A DNA stretch of 64,000 bases from Alphaproteobacteria bacterium Ga0077535 (GCA_001464425.1 LNEK01000039.1:45145-109144), one strand, 5' to 3'; shown: positions 36,313-52,775, counted from the stretch's first letter. Program-made: numbers and translations. Notes: generated from the letters alone by a model not told the origin.

Positions 36313-36674
36313 GGCGCTTCCCTCCGGATCGTCACCGCGACCATCCCGTCGCCCGAAAGCACCGAAGGCTTCTTCACCGTCACCTCGACCCAAAGCGCGC
36401 GGTCGGAGAGCGAGAGGCAATGGCCCGCCACGCGATCCGCAAGCGTCTCGATCAGATGCGCTGGCGTGCCGAGGTCGTCGCGGATGAAATGCAGGATGCG
36501 ATCGTAATCGACAGTGGCGCCGATGCGATCCTCGTTCGGGAAATCCGGCACATCCGCTAGCGCCATAGCGACCGAAATTCGCACCTCTTGCAGGTTGGCG
36601 CGCTCAGGGTCGGGCACGCCTACGCGCACCAGCGCTTTAGCGTCATCGATACGGATGATTTGAAGGTCGGCCAT
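36309..36674 (-). CDS. folB: Dihydroneopterin aldolase family protein (FolB/FolX)
   Basis: The 121-residue protein is of the FolB/FolX type, which cleaves or epimerises dihydroneopterin in folate or monapterin synthesis. It shows the T-fold pattern: VRVGVPDPERANLQEVRISV, then VDYDRILHFIRDDLGTPAHL, and the active-site region ETLADRVAGHCL with the C-terminal VTVKKPSVLSG. The ATG overlap with the downstream FolM-like gene shows joint translation. FolB (aldolase) and FolX (epimerase) cannot be told apart reliably by eye. Confidence 0.85.
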   Translation of the reverse strand: MADLQIIRIDDAKALVRVGVPDPERANLQEVRISVAMALADVPDFPNEDRIGATVDYDRILHFIRDDLGTPAHLIETLADRVAGHCLSLSDRALWVEVTVKKPSVLSGDGMVAVTIRREAP

Positions 36675-36787
36675 GAGCCATCATCGTAAAGCCCGAGCCG
36701 CAAGAAGCCAGTTGATCCGAGCAGCACAACCCAAGCTTGCATTGCGCCCCCAACGATGCAACCCTCCGCGCGAGGGAGGAAAGCGAT

Positions 36788-36928
36788 ATGACGCAAAGCG
36801 ACGAGAGCGACCGCAAGAGCTATCCGGCGACGACCGAAGAACTAGTTCGCGGCGAAGATTCGAAAGAGTCTGCGGTGCAGGTCATCGAGCCGAGCGATCT
36901 TCCTGAACATCTTCACCGGGAGGACTGA
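36788..36928 (+). CDS. Very small acidic protein (46 aa)
   Basis: The product begins MTQSDESDRKSYPATTEELV and ends DLPEHLHRED. It is strongly acidic and probably disordered. GAGGGAGGAAAGCGAT before the ATG is an excellent ribosome binding site and fixes the start. Its TGA ends two bases before the next gene, which is also preceded by GGAGG, so the two form a unit. No family is recognised. Confidence 0.6.
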   Translation: MTQSDESDRKSYPATTEELVRGEDSKESAVQVIEPSDLPEHLHRED

Positions 36929-36930
36929 GG

Positions 36931-37275
36931 ATGGCCCTTCTCATCCGCAACCGGCGGCCGGTGAAACTCTATGTGGCGATCGCGCTCTATAACCCGGCGC
37001 AGTGCGCTAATGCCGGCCACTATTTCGTTCAAGCTTGGTACCATATTGCGCCGAATAGCGAAGCATATGTGCATGGATCCACGATGGGTGGTCCAAGCTT
37101 TTGCACGTACGGCGAATGGGAAGACGGCGGCTACACAGTTGGCACGCGACCGATCATGGTGCCCAACACTGTCTATCAACGCTGTATCGGCGATGTCGTG
37201 ATTGGCGCGCGCATGTACAGGTTCGGGGAATTTGCCCCGGTGCGGCCCAGCAACATCGTCAATATGGGACCGTAG
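36931..37275 (+). CDS. DUF1036-like small protein (114 aa)
   Basis: The protein resembles DUF1036 members, which have a conserved small beta-sandwich with a VAIA-type strand followed by a Trp: RRPVKLYVAIALYNPAQCAN, then FVQAWYHIAPNSEAYVHGS. There is no signal peptide. Conserved cysteines (AQCAN, SFCTYG, QRCIGD) may form disulfides or bind metal. The family assignment is tentative. It shares a unit with the 46-residue acidic protein. Confidence 0.55.
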   Translation: MALLIRNRRPVKLYVAIALYNPAQCANAGHYFVQAWYHIAPNSEAYVHGSTMGGPSFCTYGEWEDGGYTVGTRPIMVPNTVYQRCIGDVVIGARMYRFGEFAPVRPSNIVNMGP

Positions 37276-37277
37276 CG

Positions 37278-38111
37278 TCAGCCGAACGCGATCAGGCCAG
37301 CGCCAGCAGCGACGACGATCGCGCCAATCCAGCGCCGCGGCCCTAAGCGCTCGCGCAGGAACACGAACGCAATCAGCGCGCCGAACACCACGGAGGTTTC
37401 GCGCAGCGCCGTCACCTGCGCGATCGGCGCAAACGTCTGCGCCCACAGAACGAGCCCATAACCAGCAAAGCTGATCACGCCGATGGCGATCCCGCGCCAC
37501 GGCGCGACGGCCGCGTCCTTCATCAGCTGGCGCGGCCCGCGCCGCCACATCGCAAACGCGATCATCGGAATGCCCATGAGGCCGGATGTCCACGCCACGT
37601 AAACCAGCGCATCCCCACCTGCCCGCGCGCCAAGCGCATCGACCAGCGAATACGAGGCGATGCAGCAGCCAATGCCGAGCGCCCAGAGCGTCGCTTTCAA
37701 GGGCGCATTCGGGCTCGCGCCGACGCACAGCACACCAAGCGAGACCAAGCCGATGCCAACCATTTTCAGCGGCGGCGGGATTTCCTGCACGGCCAGCGCG
37801 GCGCCGATCGAAACGAGCAGCGGCGCAGAGCCGCGCGAGAGCGTGTAGATGTGGCTCAAGTCACCAAGGTCGTAGGCTTTGAACAGCACCACCCAATAGA
37901 CGAGGTGGATGAGCACCGATGCCGCGAGGTAAGGCCAAGCCGCCGGCGCCGGCGCGCCGAAGAAAAGCGCCACTACGCCCCACGTCAGCAGTCCACCGAC
38001 CGCGATGAGAAACGCGTCCGCGACGCGGTCTCGCCCGCCTTTCAGGGCTGCGTTCCAGCTGGCGTGAATGAGCGCCGAGCTTAACGCGGCGACGATGGCG
38101 AGTGGCGGCAT
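37278..38111 (-). CDS. EamA/DMT-superfamily transporter
   Basis: The 277-residue protein has about ten hydrophobic helices in two repeats typical of EamA transporters. Markers are an early ALIHASWNAALKGGRDRV, a middle SVLIHLVYWVVLFKAYDLGD and SHIYTLSRGSAPLLVSIGAA, and a C-terminal VFGALIAFVFLRERLGPRRW. Members export metabolites or act as permeases; the substrate is unknown. The gene is divergent from the saccharopine dehydrogenase-like gene. Confidence 0.87.
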   Translation of the reverse strand: MPPLAIVAALSSALIHASWNAALKGGRDRVADAFLIAVGGLLTWGVVALFFGAPAPAAWPYLAASVLIHLVYWVVLFKAYDLGDLSHIYTLSRGSAPLLVSIGAALAVQEIPPPLKMVGIGLVSLGVLCVGASPNAPLKATLWALGIGCCIASYSLVDALGARAGGDALVYVAWTSGLMGIPMIAFAMWRRGPRQLMKDAAVAPWRGIAIGVISFAGYGLVLWAQTFAPIAQVTALRETSVVFGALIAFVFLRERLGPRRWIGAIVVAAGAGLIAFG

Positions 38112-38180
38112 GAGGCTCGAGCCTTATGGACCGCGAACACAGCTCCGGTCCATACTCCGCACCAAGCGGAGGGCACGCGC

Positions 38181-40633
<2,453 letters not shown>

Positions 40634-40731
40634 TTAGGGCAATTCACGAATTGGCGCGAAAACGCCGCGCCCCAATGCACTTTTGAAGCCCCCTCCATTG
40701 CCACTATATCCTCCGGGCAACGGAGGAATTC

Positions 40732-41115
40732 ATGCCGCTTTTGATGTGCCCGAACTGCAGCGCCTCGATGACCGAAGTGAAGCGCAACGACGTCGCTTTT
40801 GACATGTGCCCGACGTGCCGGGGCGTGTGGCTGGATCGCGGGGAACTTGAGAAAATCATCGCCGGCGTCCAGTCCGAGCGCGTCGCCATCGAGCAGGAAC
40901 GCGCCCAGTTTTACCAACAACAGCCGCCGCAACAGCAGCCGCCCGCGCAACAGGCCTATCAGCAGCAGCAACGTCCGCCGCAGCAGCAAGGCTATGGCGA
41001 GCGGGGCGAGTATGGCGAACGCGGCGAATACGGCGAGCGCGGCGAAGGCCAGTACGACCAGCACGGCCGCAAGCGCCGCCGCGGCGGCTTCGACCTTTTC
41101 GATATCTTCGACTAG
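40732..41115 (+). CDS. zf-TFIIB domain protein with Gln-rich and repeat tail
   Basis: Residues 1-45 form a TFIIB-type zinc ribbon: LLMCPNCSASMTEVKRNDVA then FDMCPTCRGVWLDRGELE. The middle (about residues 60-85) is Gln/Pro-rich. Three perfect YGERGE repeats follow, encoded by 18-base units. A basic patch (GRKRRRGG) and FDLFDIFD end the protein. The family is cytosolic, widespread and of unknown function. The ATG is preceded by an AACGGAGGAATTC ribosome binding site. Confidence 0.85.
   Translation: MPLLMCPNCSASMTEVKRNDVAFDMCPTCRGVWLDRGELEKIIAGVQSERVAIEQERAQFYQQQPPQQQPPAQQAYQQQQRPPQQQGYGERGEYGERGEYGERGEGQYDQHGRKRRRGGFDLFDIFD
40993..41046 (+). repeat. Three tandem 18-base units (YGERGE)
   Basis: The units 40993-41010, 41011-41028 and 41029-41046 each encode YGERGE. 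They differ only at a few third positions, indicating in-gene tandem duplication. Confidence 0.85.
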
Positions 41116-41164
41116 GGCGTTCGCCGCGCCTCAGGGCGCATTCGCAGCACATTGATTGTCCCGC

Positions 41165-43378
41165 ATGGCGAATTCGGCCAAACCCGACGCCATGGGGACT
41201 TTCAATCGTCTGACGCTGCTTCTGTCTGCGTCACTCGCCTTCGCGGCAAGCGCTGCGCATGCGCAACAATCGCCGCCGCCAGCGCCCGCGCCAACAGCTG
41301 AGGCTGACGCTGCCGCCGCAGATGATGAAACGCAGAGCGACGAAATCGTCGTGCTCGCCCAGCCCGGCGATCAAATCCGCATCGATCGGCGCACCTACAC
41401 TTTGCGCGACGACGCGACCGCCCAAAGCACCAACATGTTTGACGTGCTGGGCCGCATCCCCTCAGTCAGTGTCTCGCCCGCGGGCGATGTGACGCTGCTC
41501 GGGGCGGACAACGTCGTCATTCAGATCAACGGCCAACCGGTGCCAGGGCAAAACCTCGAACAAGTCCTGCGCGGTCTGCCCGGCGCCAATGTCGAGCGCA
41601 TCGAAGTCATCACCAATCCTTCGGCGCAATATTCCGCGGCCGCGTCTGGCGGCATCATCAACATCATCACCCGCCAGCGCTTCGACAGCGGCTTCAGCGG
41701 CAATTTCCAGGTCAGCGCCGATACGCTTGGCGGCTATCACGTCGGCGTCGCGCCGAATTGGTCGAACGGGCCATGGTCGCTCAGCGGCCAAATCGGCATT
41801 TATAGCGGCGGCCAGGAGAGCGATCTCGCGCGCGAACGGCGCGACATTCCAGGCGGCGCGCTTACCACCGAAGACGGCGTGCGCGAAATGGAGTGGGATG
41901 GCTGGTACGCAAGTCGCCTCCAAGCTGGATATAATCCGAACGAGCGCACCCGCATGAGCCTCGCCTACGATACGGGCCAGCACAATTTCGGGCTGACACA
42001 ATCTTCGACGCTTTCAGATGCGCTCGGCCCTGTTTCGAGCCGGCTCTCACAAACATCGAACACCGGCGATCAGAACGAACTCACCTTCAACTTCCAACGC
42101 AACGGCGATCAGCCGCGCGAATTGTTCAAGCTCGATATCAATGTCAGCGAGTACATCAATTCATCCGGCAATCTCTACACCATCACGCCAGCTGGTCCCG
42201 GCGCGATCAGCCAGTATCAAACACGCTCCGAAACCGAGATGCGCGCCGCGGGGCTGACCGCCGATTTCGAGCGTCCGCTCTCCGGCGAGAATTTTCTCAC
42301 CTACGGCCTCTCAGCGGACACGACGAGCCAAGACATTTTCAACCGGCTCGACACGCTCGCTGGCGCCGGCCCGCCCGATTATCAAGCAACGCTCGAAGGC
42401 GATGAGCAAACGCTCGCCGGCTACGTCACTTATCAATTCGACACTGGCGATTGGACGTGGCTCCCCGGCCTGCGCAGCGAAACCTATCGCCGCGAGGTCA
42501 TCTCCGGCGGTCTGGAAACAGACACCACGGATTCACGGCTCTTCCCGAGCATCCACATTCGCCGTGCGCTAACGCCCGCGCTCAACGTTGATCTGAGCTA
42601 CACAAGCCGCATCCAGCGCCCAGGCATCCAGCAACTCGATCCGGCGCTCCGCTTCACCGACTCGGGCCGCGCTCAATCCGGCAATCCGAACCTTGAGCCA
42701 ACGACCACCGACGCCTACGAGGCAAACCTCATCTATCAACGCAATGGCGCAAGCTATAGCGTCACCTTCTTCGATCGCATCAGCGACGACATCGTCTCGC
42801 AATTCACCGACGTGAACCCGGACGGCGTCATCGTCACGTCGCCGGTGAACGCCGGAACCAGCGAACAGCGCGGCTTGCAGGTGCTGCTGCGCGGCCCGAT
42901 CGGCGAGCGCTGGCGCTATTCGCTGAGCGGCAATGTGCTCAACCGCGAGTTCGACGTGCTCACCAGCGGCGGCGGCATCACCCGCCGCAACGAAATCGAG
43001 TATGGCGGCCTCGCGCAGCTTGATTGGCGCGATCCCGATCAGAACGCCGTCGGCGCCGATCAGCTACAATTTGAACTGCGCTTCAACGGCCCTCGCTACG
43101 GCATTCAAACCGAAATCGACCCGTTCTTCATGGCGAACTTCACCTGGCGCCGGCGCGTGTCGGAGCGTTTGTTCGCCGTGTTCATGGTGCACGACATCTT
43201 CAACAGCACCGATCAGATCTCGCAGATCGTCACCGACGATTATTACGAGCGCACCGAATACAGCGCCGCCGGCACCCGCGCCCGCATCGCGCTGACCTAC
43301 CAGTTCGGCTCCGGCCCACAACGCCCACCACAGGACCAAGGCCCGGGCGGACCACCAATCCCCGGCGGCGGGCCGTAA
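41165..43378 (+). CDS. TonB-dependent outer-membrane receptor
   Basis: A signal peptide is present (MGTFNRLTLLLSASLAFAAS then AAHA, cleaved near residue 33 of this reading); the MGTF at 41192 is the alternative start and no strong ribosome binding site decides between them. After a TonB-box-like DEIVVLAQPG comes the plug domain: FDVLGRIPSVSVSPAGDVTL, VVIQINGQPVPGQNLEQVLR and IEVITNPSAQYSAAASGGII. A long beta-barrel of the PF14905 kind follows, ending with a Pro/Gly-rich tail rather than an aromatic residue, which is unusual. It should import a ligand using TonB. The ligand is unknown; no transporter genes sit beside it. Confidence 0.93.
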   Translation: MANSAKPDAMGTFNRLTLLLSASLAFAASAAHAQQSPPPAPAPTAEADAAAADDETQSDEIVVLAQPGDQIRIDRRTYTLRDDATAQSTNMFDVLGRIPSVSVSPAGDVTLLGADNVVIQINGQPVPGQNLEQVLRGLPGANVERIEVITNPSAQYSAAASGGIINIITRQRFDSGFSGNFQVSADTLGGYHVGVAPNWSNGPWSLSGQIGIYSGGQESDLARERRDIPGGALTTEDGVREMEWDGWYASRLQAGYNPNERTRMSLAYDTGQHNFGLTQSSTLSDALGPVSSRLSQTSNTGDQNELTFNFQRNGDQPRELFKLDINVSEYINSSGNLYTITPAGPGAISQYQTRSETEMRAAGLTADFERPLSGENFLTYGLSADTTSQDIFNRLDTLAGAGPPDYQATLEGDEQTLAGYVTYQFDTGDWTWLPGLRSETYRREVISGGLETDTTDSRLFPSIHIRRALTPALNVDLSYTSRIQRPGIQQLDPALRFTDSGRAQSGNPNLEPTTTDAYEANLIYQRNGASYSVTFFDRISDDIVSQFTDVNPDGVIVTSPVNAGTSEQRGLQVLLRGPIGERWRYSLSGNVLNREFDVLTSGGGITRRNEIEYGGLAQLDWRDPDQNAVGADQLQFELRFNGPRYGIQTEIDPFFMANFTWRRRVSERLFAVFMVHDIFNSTDQISQIVTDDYYERTEYSAAGTRARIALTYQFGSGPQRPPQDQGPGGPPIPGGGP

Positions 43379-43417
43379 GCCGTTCTCAGCGGCGCACGGC
43401 GCGCATAGAATTGCGCG

Positions 43418-44113
43418 ATGGCATTGCTCGAACCGTTCGGCGAAAACATCTGGATCGCCTCCGGGCCCAACGTGGAGAGCGTCGGTTTTCACTACCCGAC
43501 GCGTATGGCGACGATCCGTCTCGCCGATGGCCGCCTGTTCATCTGGTCGCCAGTTGCGTTGAGCGATGAACTCCGCGCTGAGATCAATGCGCTTGGCCAA
43601 GTACGCTTCTTGGTGACGCCGACCTCGCTACACCATCTCGCATTGCCCGATTGGAAGCGCGCTTACCCGGACGCGACGCTCTATGCAGCGCCGGGATCGC
43701 GCGCGAGCCGCAAGGATATCGCGTTCGACGCCGACCTGACCGACACTGCGCCCGCCCACTGGGCCAGCGAGATCGATCAGGTATTGGTGCGCGGCAATCT
43801 CATTGCAACCGAGGCGGTCTTCTTCCATCGCGCCAGCGGCACGGTGTTATTCTGCGATCTGCTGCAGAACTTTCCGCCCGATTGGTATAGCGGTGTCCGC
43901 GCCGTCGTTGCCAGGTTCGACGGCATGATCGGCGTTGAGCCTGCAACGCCGCAAAAATTCCGCCTCGCCTTCGTCAATCGCACCGCAGCACGTGCAAGCC
44001 TCGCGCGCATTCTGGAATGGCCGGCCGCCAAGGTCCTTGTAGCGCATGGCGATCCGGTGCGCGCTGATGCTCCCGCCTTTCTCACCCGCGCGTTCCGTTG
44101 GCTCACGCGTTAG
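43418..44113 (+). CDS. DUF4336 domain protein (metallo-beta-lactamase-like)
   Basis: The 231-residue protein matches DUF4336: NIWIASGPNVESVGFHYPTR, RLADGRLFIWSPVALSDELR, FLVTPTSLHHLALPDWKRAY, and late FCDLLQNFPPDWYSG and LVAHGDPVRAD. The fold is that of a degraded metallo-beta-lactamase in which most zinc ligands are absent, though some His remain (HHLALPDW). Enzymatic function is unknown. A strong hairpin terminator follows, 11 bases after the stop. Confidence 0.85.
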   Translation: MALLEPFGENIWIASGPNVESVGFHYPTRMATIRLADGRLFIWSPVALSDELRAEINALGQVRFLVTPTSLHHLALPDWKRAYPDATLYAAPGSRASRKDIAFDADLTDTAPAHWASEIDQVLVRGNLIATEAVFFHRASGTVLFCDLLQNFPPDWYSGVRAVVARFDGMIGVEPATPQKFRLAFVNRTAARASLARILEWPAAKVLVAHGDPVRADAPAFLTRAFRWLTR

Positions 44114-44124
44114 CGCACAAAGTT

Positions 44125-44165
44125 AAACGGCCCGGGATCGCTCCCGGGCCGTTTTGTTTTTGGAC
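44125..44165. terminator. Bidirectional terminator between DUF4336 and rpoC
   Basis: AAACGGCCCGGGA and TCCCGGGCCGTTT form a perfect 13-bp stem with a TCGC loop. A T run (TTTTGTTTTT) follows on the plus strand. The minus strand also has a short T stretch, so it can end the rpoBC operon as well. Confidence 0.92.
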
Positions 44166-44181
44166 GTTTCTTCCCTGACTT

Positions 44182-48360
<4,179 letters not shown>

Positions 48361-48423
48361 GGTTTCGACCTTCCGTCGCTCTGGTGTGCGGCCAGAGCAC
48401 CGTGGGTTCATTCACATCAGAGA

Positions 48424-48451
48424 CCGGCGCGTCTCACCCGAGACGCGCCGG
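48424..48451 (-). promoter_or_regulatory. rpoB-rpoC intercistronic hairpin
   Basis: CCGGCGCGTCTC and GAGACGCGCCGG are a perfect 12-bp stem with a 4-base loop, between the rpoB stop and the rpoC ATG. No T run follows. It may be an RNA-processing site, or a partial terminator that adjusts rpoC level. Confidence 0.65.
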
Positions 48452-48457
48452 CTCTTA

Positions 48458-51400
48458 TTATTCGGCCGCCTTCAGGCGCGCCCCGTCGATCAGTTCGACG
48501 TTGAGGCCGAGCGAGCGCATTTCCTTCACGAGCACGTTGAACGACTCGGGGATGCCCGCTTCGAACGTGTCGTGACCGCGCGTGATGGCCTCGTAGACTT
48601 TGGTCCGGCCGGCGACGTCATCGGACTTCACCGTCAGCATTTCCTGGAGCGTGTACGCCGCGCCGTAAGCTTCGAGCGCCCACACTTCCATTTCGCCGAA
48701 GCGCTGACCGCCGAACTGCGCCTTGCCGCCGAGCGGTTGCTGGGTGACCAGCGAGTACGGACCGATCGAACGGGCGTGGATCTTGTCGTCGACCAAGTGG
48801 TGCAGCTTCAGGATGTACATGTAGCCGACCGTGACCGGGCGCTTGAATTGCTCGCCAGTTTGGCCGTCGAACAACGTCACCTGACCCGTTTCCGAGAAGC
48901 CCGCCTTGCGGAGGAGATCGCGGATGTCGCTGTCCTTGGCGCCGTCGAACACTGGCGTTGCAATCGGCACGCCCTTTTCGATGTTGCGCGCCAACTCTTT
49001 CAGGTCCTCTGACGACTTCGGCAGTTCTTCCTTGTCGCCGTAGAAGTCACGCAGCTTCGCTTCGAGCGGCTTTTTATCGCCGTCGCGCTCGAATGCGTCA
49101 CAAGCGGCGCGGATCTGCTTGCCGATGCCGGCGCAGGCCCAACCCAAGTGCGTCTCAAGAATCTGGCCGACGTTCATCCGCGACGGCACGCCGAGCGGGT
49201 TCAGAACGAAATCGACATGCGTGCCGTCTTCCAGGAACGGCATGTCTTCGACCGGCACGATCTTGGAGATGATCCCCTTGTTGCCGTGACGGCCGGCCAT
49301 CTTGTCGCCCGGCTGCAGCTTGCGCTTCACCGCAACGAAGACCTTCACGATCTTCATCACGCCTGGCGGCAGCTCGTCGCCGCGGGTGAGCTTGTCGACC
49401 TTGTCAGCGAAGCGCGCATCGAGACGCTTCTTGGCGTCGTCGTATTGCTTTTTCAGCGCTTCGATTTCAGTCATCGCGGCTTCGTCTTCAACGCCGAACT
49501 GCCACCACTGGCCGTGGCTGTACTGCTCGAACGCGTCAGCTTCGATCACGCCCTTCTTGAAGCCCTTCGGGCCCGTCGCGGCTTGCTTGCCGATCAGGAT
49601 TTCCTGCAGGCGGCCGAAGATGTTGCGCTCGAGGATCGCGAGCTCGTCGTCGCGGTCCTTCGCGAGGCGTTCGATTTCTTCCTTCTCGATCTGGAGCGCA
49701 CGTTGGTCCTTATCGACGCCGTGGCGGTTGAACACGCGCACTTCGACGACGGTGCCATTCACGCCCGGCGGCAGACGCAAGGACGTGTCGCGCACGTCGC
49801 TGGCCTTTTCGCCGAAGATGGCGCGCAGCAGCTTTTCTTCCGGCGTCATCGGGCTTTCGCCCTTCGGCGTCACTTTACCGACGAGAATGTCGCCAGGCTC
49901 AAGTTCGGCGCCGATGGCGACGATGCCCGCTTCGTCGAGGTTGCGAAGCGCTTCTTCACCGACGTTCGGAATGTCGCGGGTGATTTCTTCCGGGCCGAGC
50001 TTGGTGTCGCGGGCGGCGACTTCGAACTCTTCGATGTGGATCGAATCAGGATCGAGTCTTCGAAGTTGTAGCCGTTCCAGGGCATGAACGCGACGAGCAC
50101 GTTGCGGCCGAGCGCGAGCTCGCCGAGTTCGGTCGACGGACCATCGGCGATGATGTCATCAGCCTTGATCAAGTCGCCGACGCGGACGATCGGGCGCTGC
50201 GTGATGCAGGTGTTCTGGTTCGAGCGCTGGAATTTCAGCAGACGATAGATATCGACGCCGGGCTTGGCCGGGTCCTTCTCTTCCGTCGCGCGGATAACGA
50301 TACGCTGGCTATCCACCTGCTCGACGATGCCGGTGCGGCGCGCCGTGATGGCGGCGCCGGAATCGCGCGCAACAGTGCCTTCCATGCCGGTGCCAACGAT
50401 TGGCGCATCTGCTTGCAGCAGCGGCACCGCTTGGCGTTGCATGTTCGAGCCCATGAGCGCGCGGTTGGCGTCGTCGTTCTCGAGGAACGGGATCAGCGCC
50501 GCGGCGACCGAAACAACCTGCTTCGGCGACACGTCCATCAGATCGATTTCTTCCCGTGGGATGAGTTGCGCTTCACCGTTCTCGCGCGCTTGCACGAGGT
50601 CTTCGGTGAGATTGCCCTTCGCATCCATCTGCGCGTTGGCCTGCGCGATCTTGTGCTTGGTCTCCTCCATCGCCGATAGATAGACGATGTCGCTCGACGG
50701 CTTGCCGTTCGAGACCTTGCGGTACGGGCTCTCGATAAAGCCGTACTTGTTGACGCGCGCATGCGTCGCCAGCGAGTTGATCAGACCGATGTTCGGGCCT
50801 TCCGGCGTTTCGATCGGGCAGATGCGGCCATAGTGCGTCGGGTGCACGTCGCGAACTTCGAACCCCGCGCGCTCACGCGTCAGACCGCCCGGGCCGAGCG
50901 CCGAGAGACGGCGCTTGTGGGTGATCTCCGACAGCGGATTGGTTTGGTCCATGAATTGCGACAGCTGCGAGGAGCCGAAGAATTCACGAACCGCAGCCGC
51001 CGCAGGCTTCGCGTTGATCAAATCGTGCGGCATCACGGTTTCGATGTCGACGGACGACATGCGTTCCTTGATCGCGCGCTCCATGCGCAGCAAGCCGATG
51101 CGATACTGATTTTCCATCAGCTCGCCGACCGAACGCACACGGCGGTTACCGAGGTTGTCGATGTCGTCGACTTCACCGCGACCGTCACGGAGATCGGTCA
51201 GCGTGCGCAGCACTTCGAGGATGTCTTCCAGACGCAGCGTGCGAACGGTGTCGTCAGTATCGAGGCCAAGGCGCATGTTCATCTTCACGCGGCCGACCGC
51301 GGAAAGATCGTAGCGTTCGCTGTCCGAGAACAACGCGTTGAACAGAACTTCCGCCGTGTCGATCGTCGGCGGCTCGCCGGGACGCATGACGCGGTAGATG

Positions 51401-52518
51401 TCGAACAGCGCTTGTTCGCGGCTCTCGTTCTTGTCGAGCTTCAGCGTGTTGCGGATGTACGGGCCAATGGTGGCGGCATCGATGTCGAGGATCGGCAGAT
51501 CGTGGATGCCGGCTTCGATCAACGTCGCCAGCGCAGCTTCGCTCAGCGCGTCGCCGGCTTCCGAATAGATCTCACCCGTTTCCGGATTGACGATATCCTC
51601 AGCGATGTAGCGATCGAACAGGTCCTCGCTCGGCACCTGAATGTCGACGACGCCGTCTTCGACCAGCTTGTTGGCGTTACGAGCCGAGATTTTCTTGCCG
51701 GCTTCGGCGACGACCTTGCCCGTCTTCGCATCGACCAGGTCATAGAGCGGCTTCACGCCGCGCCAGCGTTCGGCGCGGTACTTCGTGGTCCAGCCAGCGC
51801 GCGTGCGCTTGTAGATCGAGGTTTGATAGAACGTGCTCAGAATTTGCTCGCTCGACATGCCGAGCGCGTAGAGCAGCGTCGTCGCCGGCAGCTTACGCTT
51901 CCGGTCGATGCGGACGAACATGATGTCTTTGGCGTCGAATTCGAAATCGAGCCACGAGCCGCGGTACGGGATGACGCGCGCGGCGAACAGCAGCTTGCCC
52001 GAAGCGTGCGTCTTGCCCTTGTCGTGATCGAAGAAGACGCCCGGCGAACGGTGCATCTGAGACACGATCACGCGCTCAGTGCCGTTCACGACGAACGTAC
52101 CCTTGTCCGTCATCAGCGGGATGTCGCCGAGATAGACGTCTTGTTCTTTGATGTCCTTGACGGACTTCGCGCCGGTTTCTTCGTCCGTTTCAAAGACGAT
52201 CAGGCGTAGCTTCACCTTCAGCGGCGCGGCATACGTCATGTCGCGCTGCTGGCATTCTTCAACGTCGAACTTCGGCTCTTCGAATTCGTACGACACGTAC
52301 TCGAGAACCGCGCGGTCCGAGAAATCACGGATCGGGAACACCGATTTGAACACGGCCTGCAGGCCTTCATCGATCCGCTCGTACGAGCGACCGTCCTTCT
52401 GCAGGAATTGATCGTAGGAGCTCTTTTGCACCTCGATCAGGTTCGGCATCCGTCCCGCTTCCGGGATTTTGCCAAACGACTTACGGATTTTTTTCTTCCC
52501 GGTGTACGACAGAGTCAT
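48458..52518 (-). pseudogene. rpoB: DNA-directed RNA polymerase beta subunit, frameshifted by a ~34-base deletion
   Basis: RpoB is the second large catalytic subunit. Two frames carry it. The first (52518 down to about 50044) starts [20 protein letters not shown] and includes the rifampicin region [20 protein letters not shown] and [20 protein letters not shown]. It ends normally at [22 protein letters not shown]. The second (about 50041 down to 48458) picks up at [20 protein letters not shown] and runs to [20 protein letters not shown]. In E. coli the two are joined by SERVVQEDRFTT, twelve residues (36 bases); only two bases are left here, so about 34 are missing and the frame shifts. The first frame reaches a stop at 49870. 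Both parts are otherwise highly conserved. Confidence 0.93.
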
Positions 52519-52726
52519 CTGTTCTCGTCTTCCCATGGGCTCCCCGCGCTAGTCCGCGAACCTCCGGCCATAAGGTTCGCCAGCCGCGGGCAGCATGAGC
52601 CGCCTTGTTTCCGCCCTGGCCCTTCCAATCCGGAAGGCCCGACCCATTTCCCGAAGCACCATGGGCGGAACGGCGCTTCGACGCGTATCGCGGGAAACTG
52701 GTCCCCGGACACACAAGTGCAGAAGT

Positions 52727-52754
52727 CGCGGCCATTCCCGGGGGAACGGCCGCG
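52727..52754 (-). promoter_or_regulatory. rplL-rpoB intercistronic hairpin (possible attenuator)
   Basis: CGCGGCC...GGCCGCG with an inner TTCCC/GGGAA gives a 12-pair stem, lying 22 bases after the rplL stop on the minus strand. The rplL-rpoB gap (52519-52775) holds a second stem, CGAACCT/AGGTTCG at 52557-52579, and no gene. In E. coli this gap has a partial terminator and an RNase III site. Confidence 0.6.
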
Positions 52755-52775
52755 CTTCCGCTTGCTTTATGCGAG

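Noticed and set aside
41231..41425. Short minus-strand frame at the start of the TonB receptor gene
   Set aside because: It is antisense to the signal peptide and plug region, without a ribosome binding site or known motif.
49870..50060. Programmed ribosomal frameshift in rpoB
   Set aside because: A frameshift would not supply the roughly eleven missing residues of a universally conserved segment, and there is no slippery run at the junction.
50761..52209. A 482-codon plus-strand frame inside rpoB
   Set aside because: It is antisense to conserved rpoB and shows only the codon-complement pattern.
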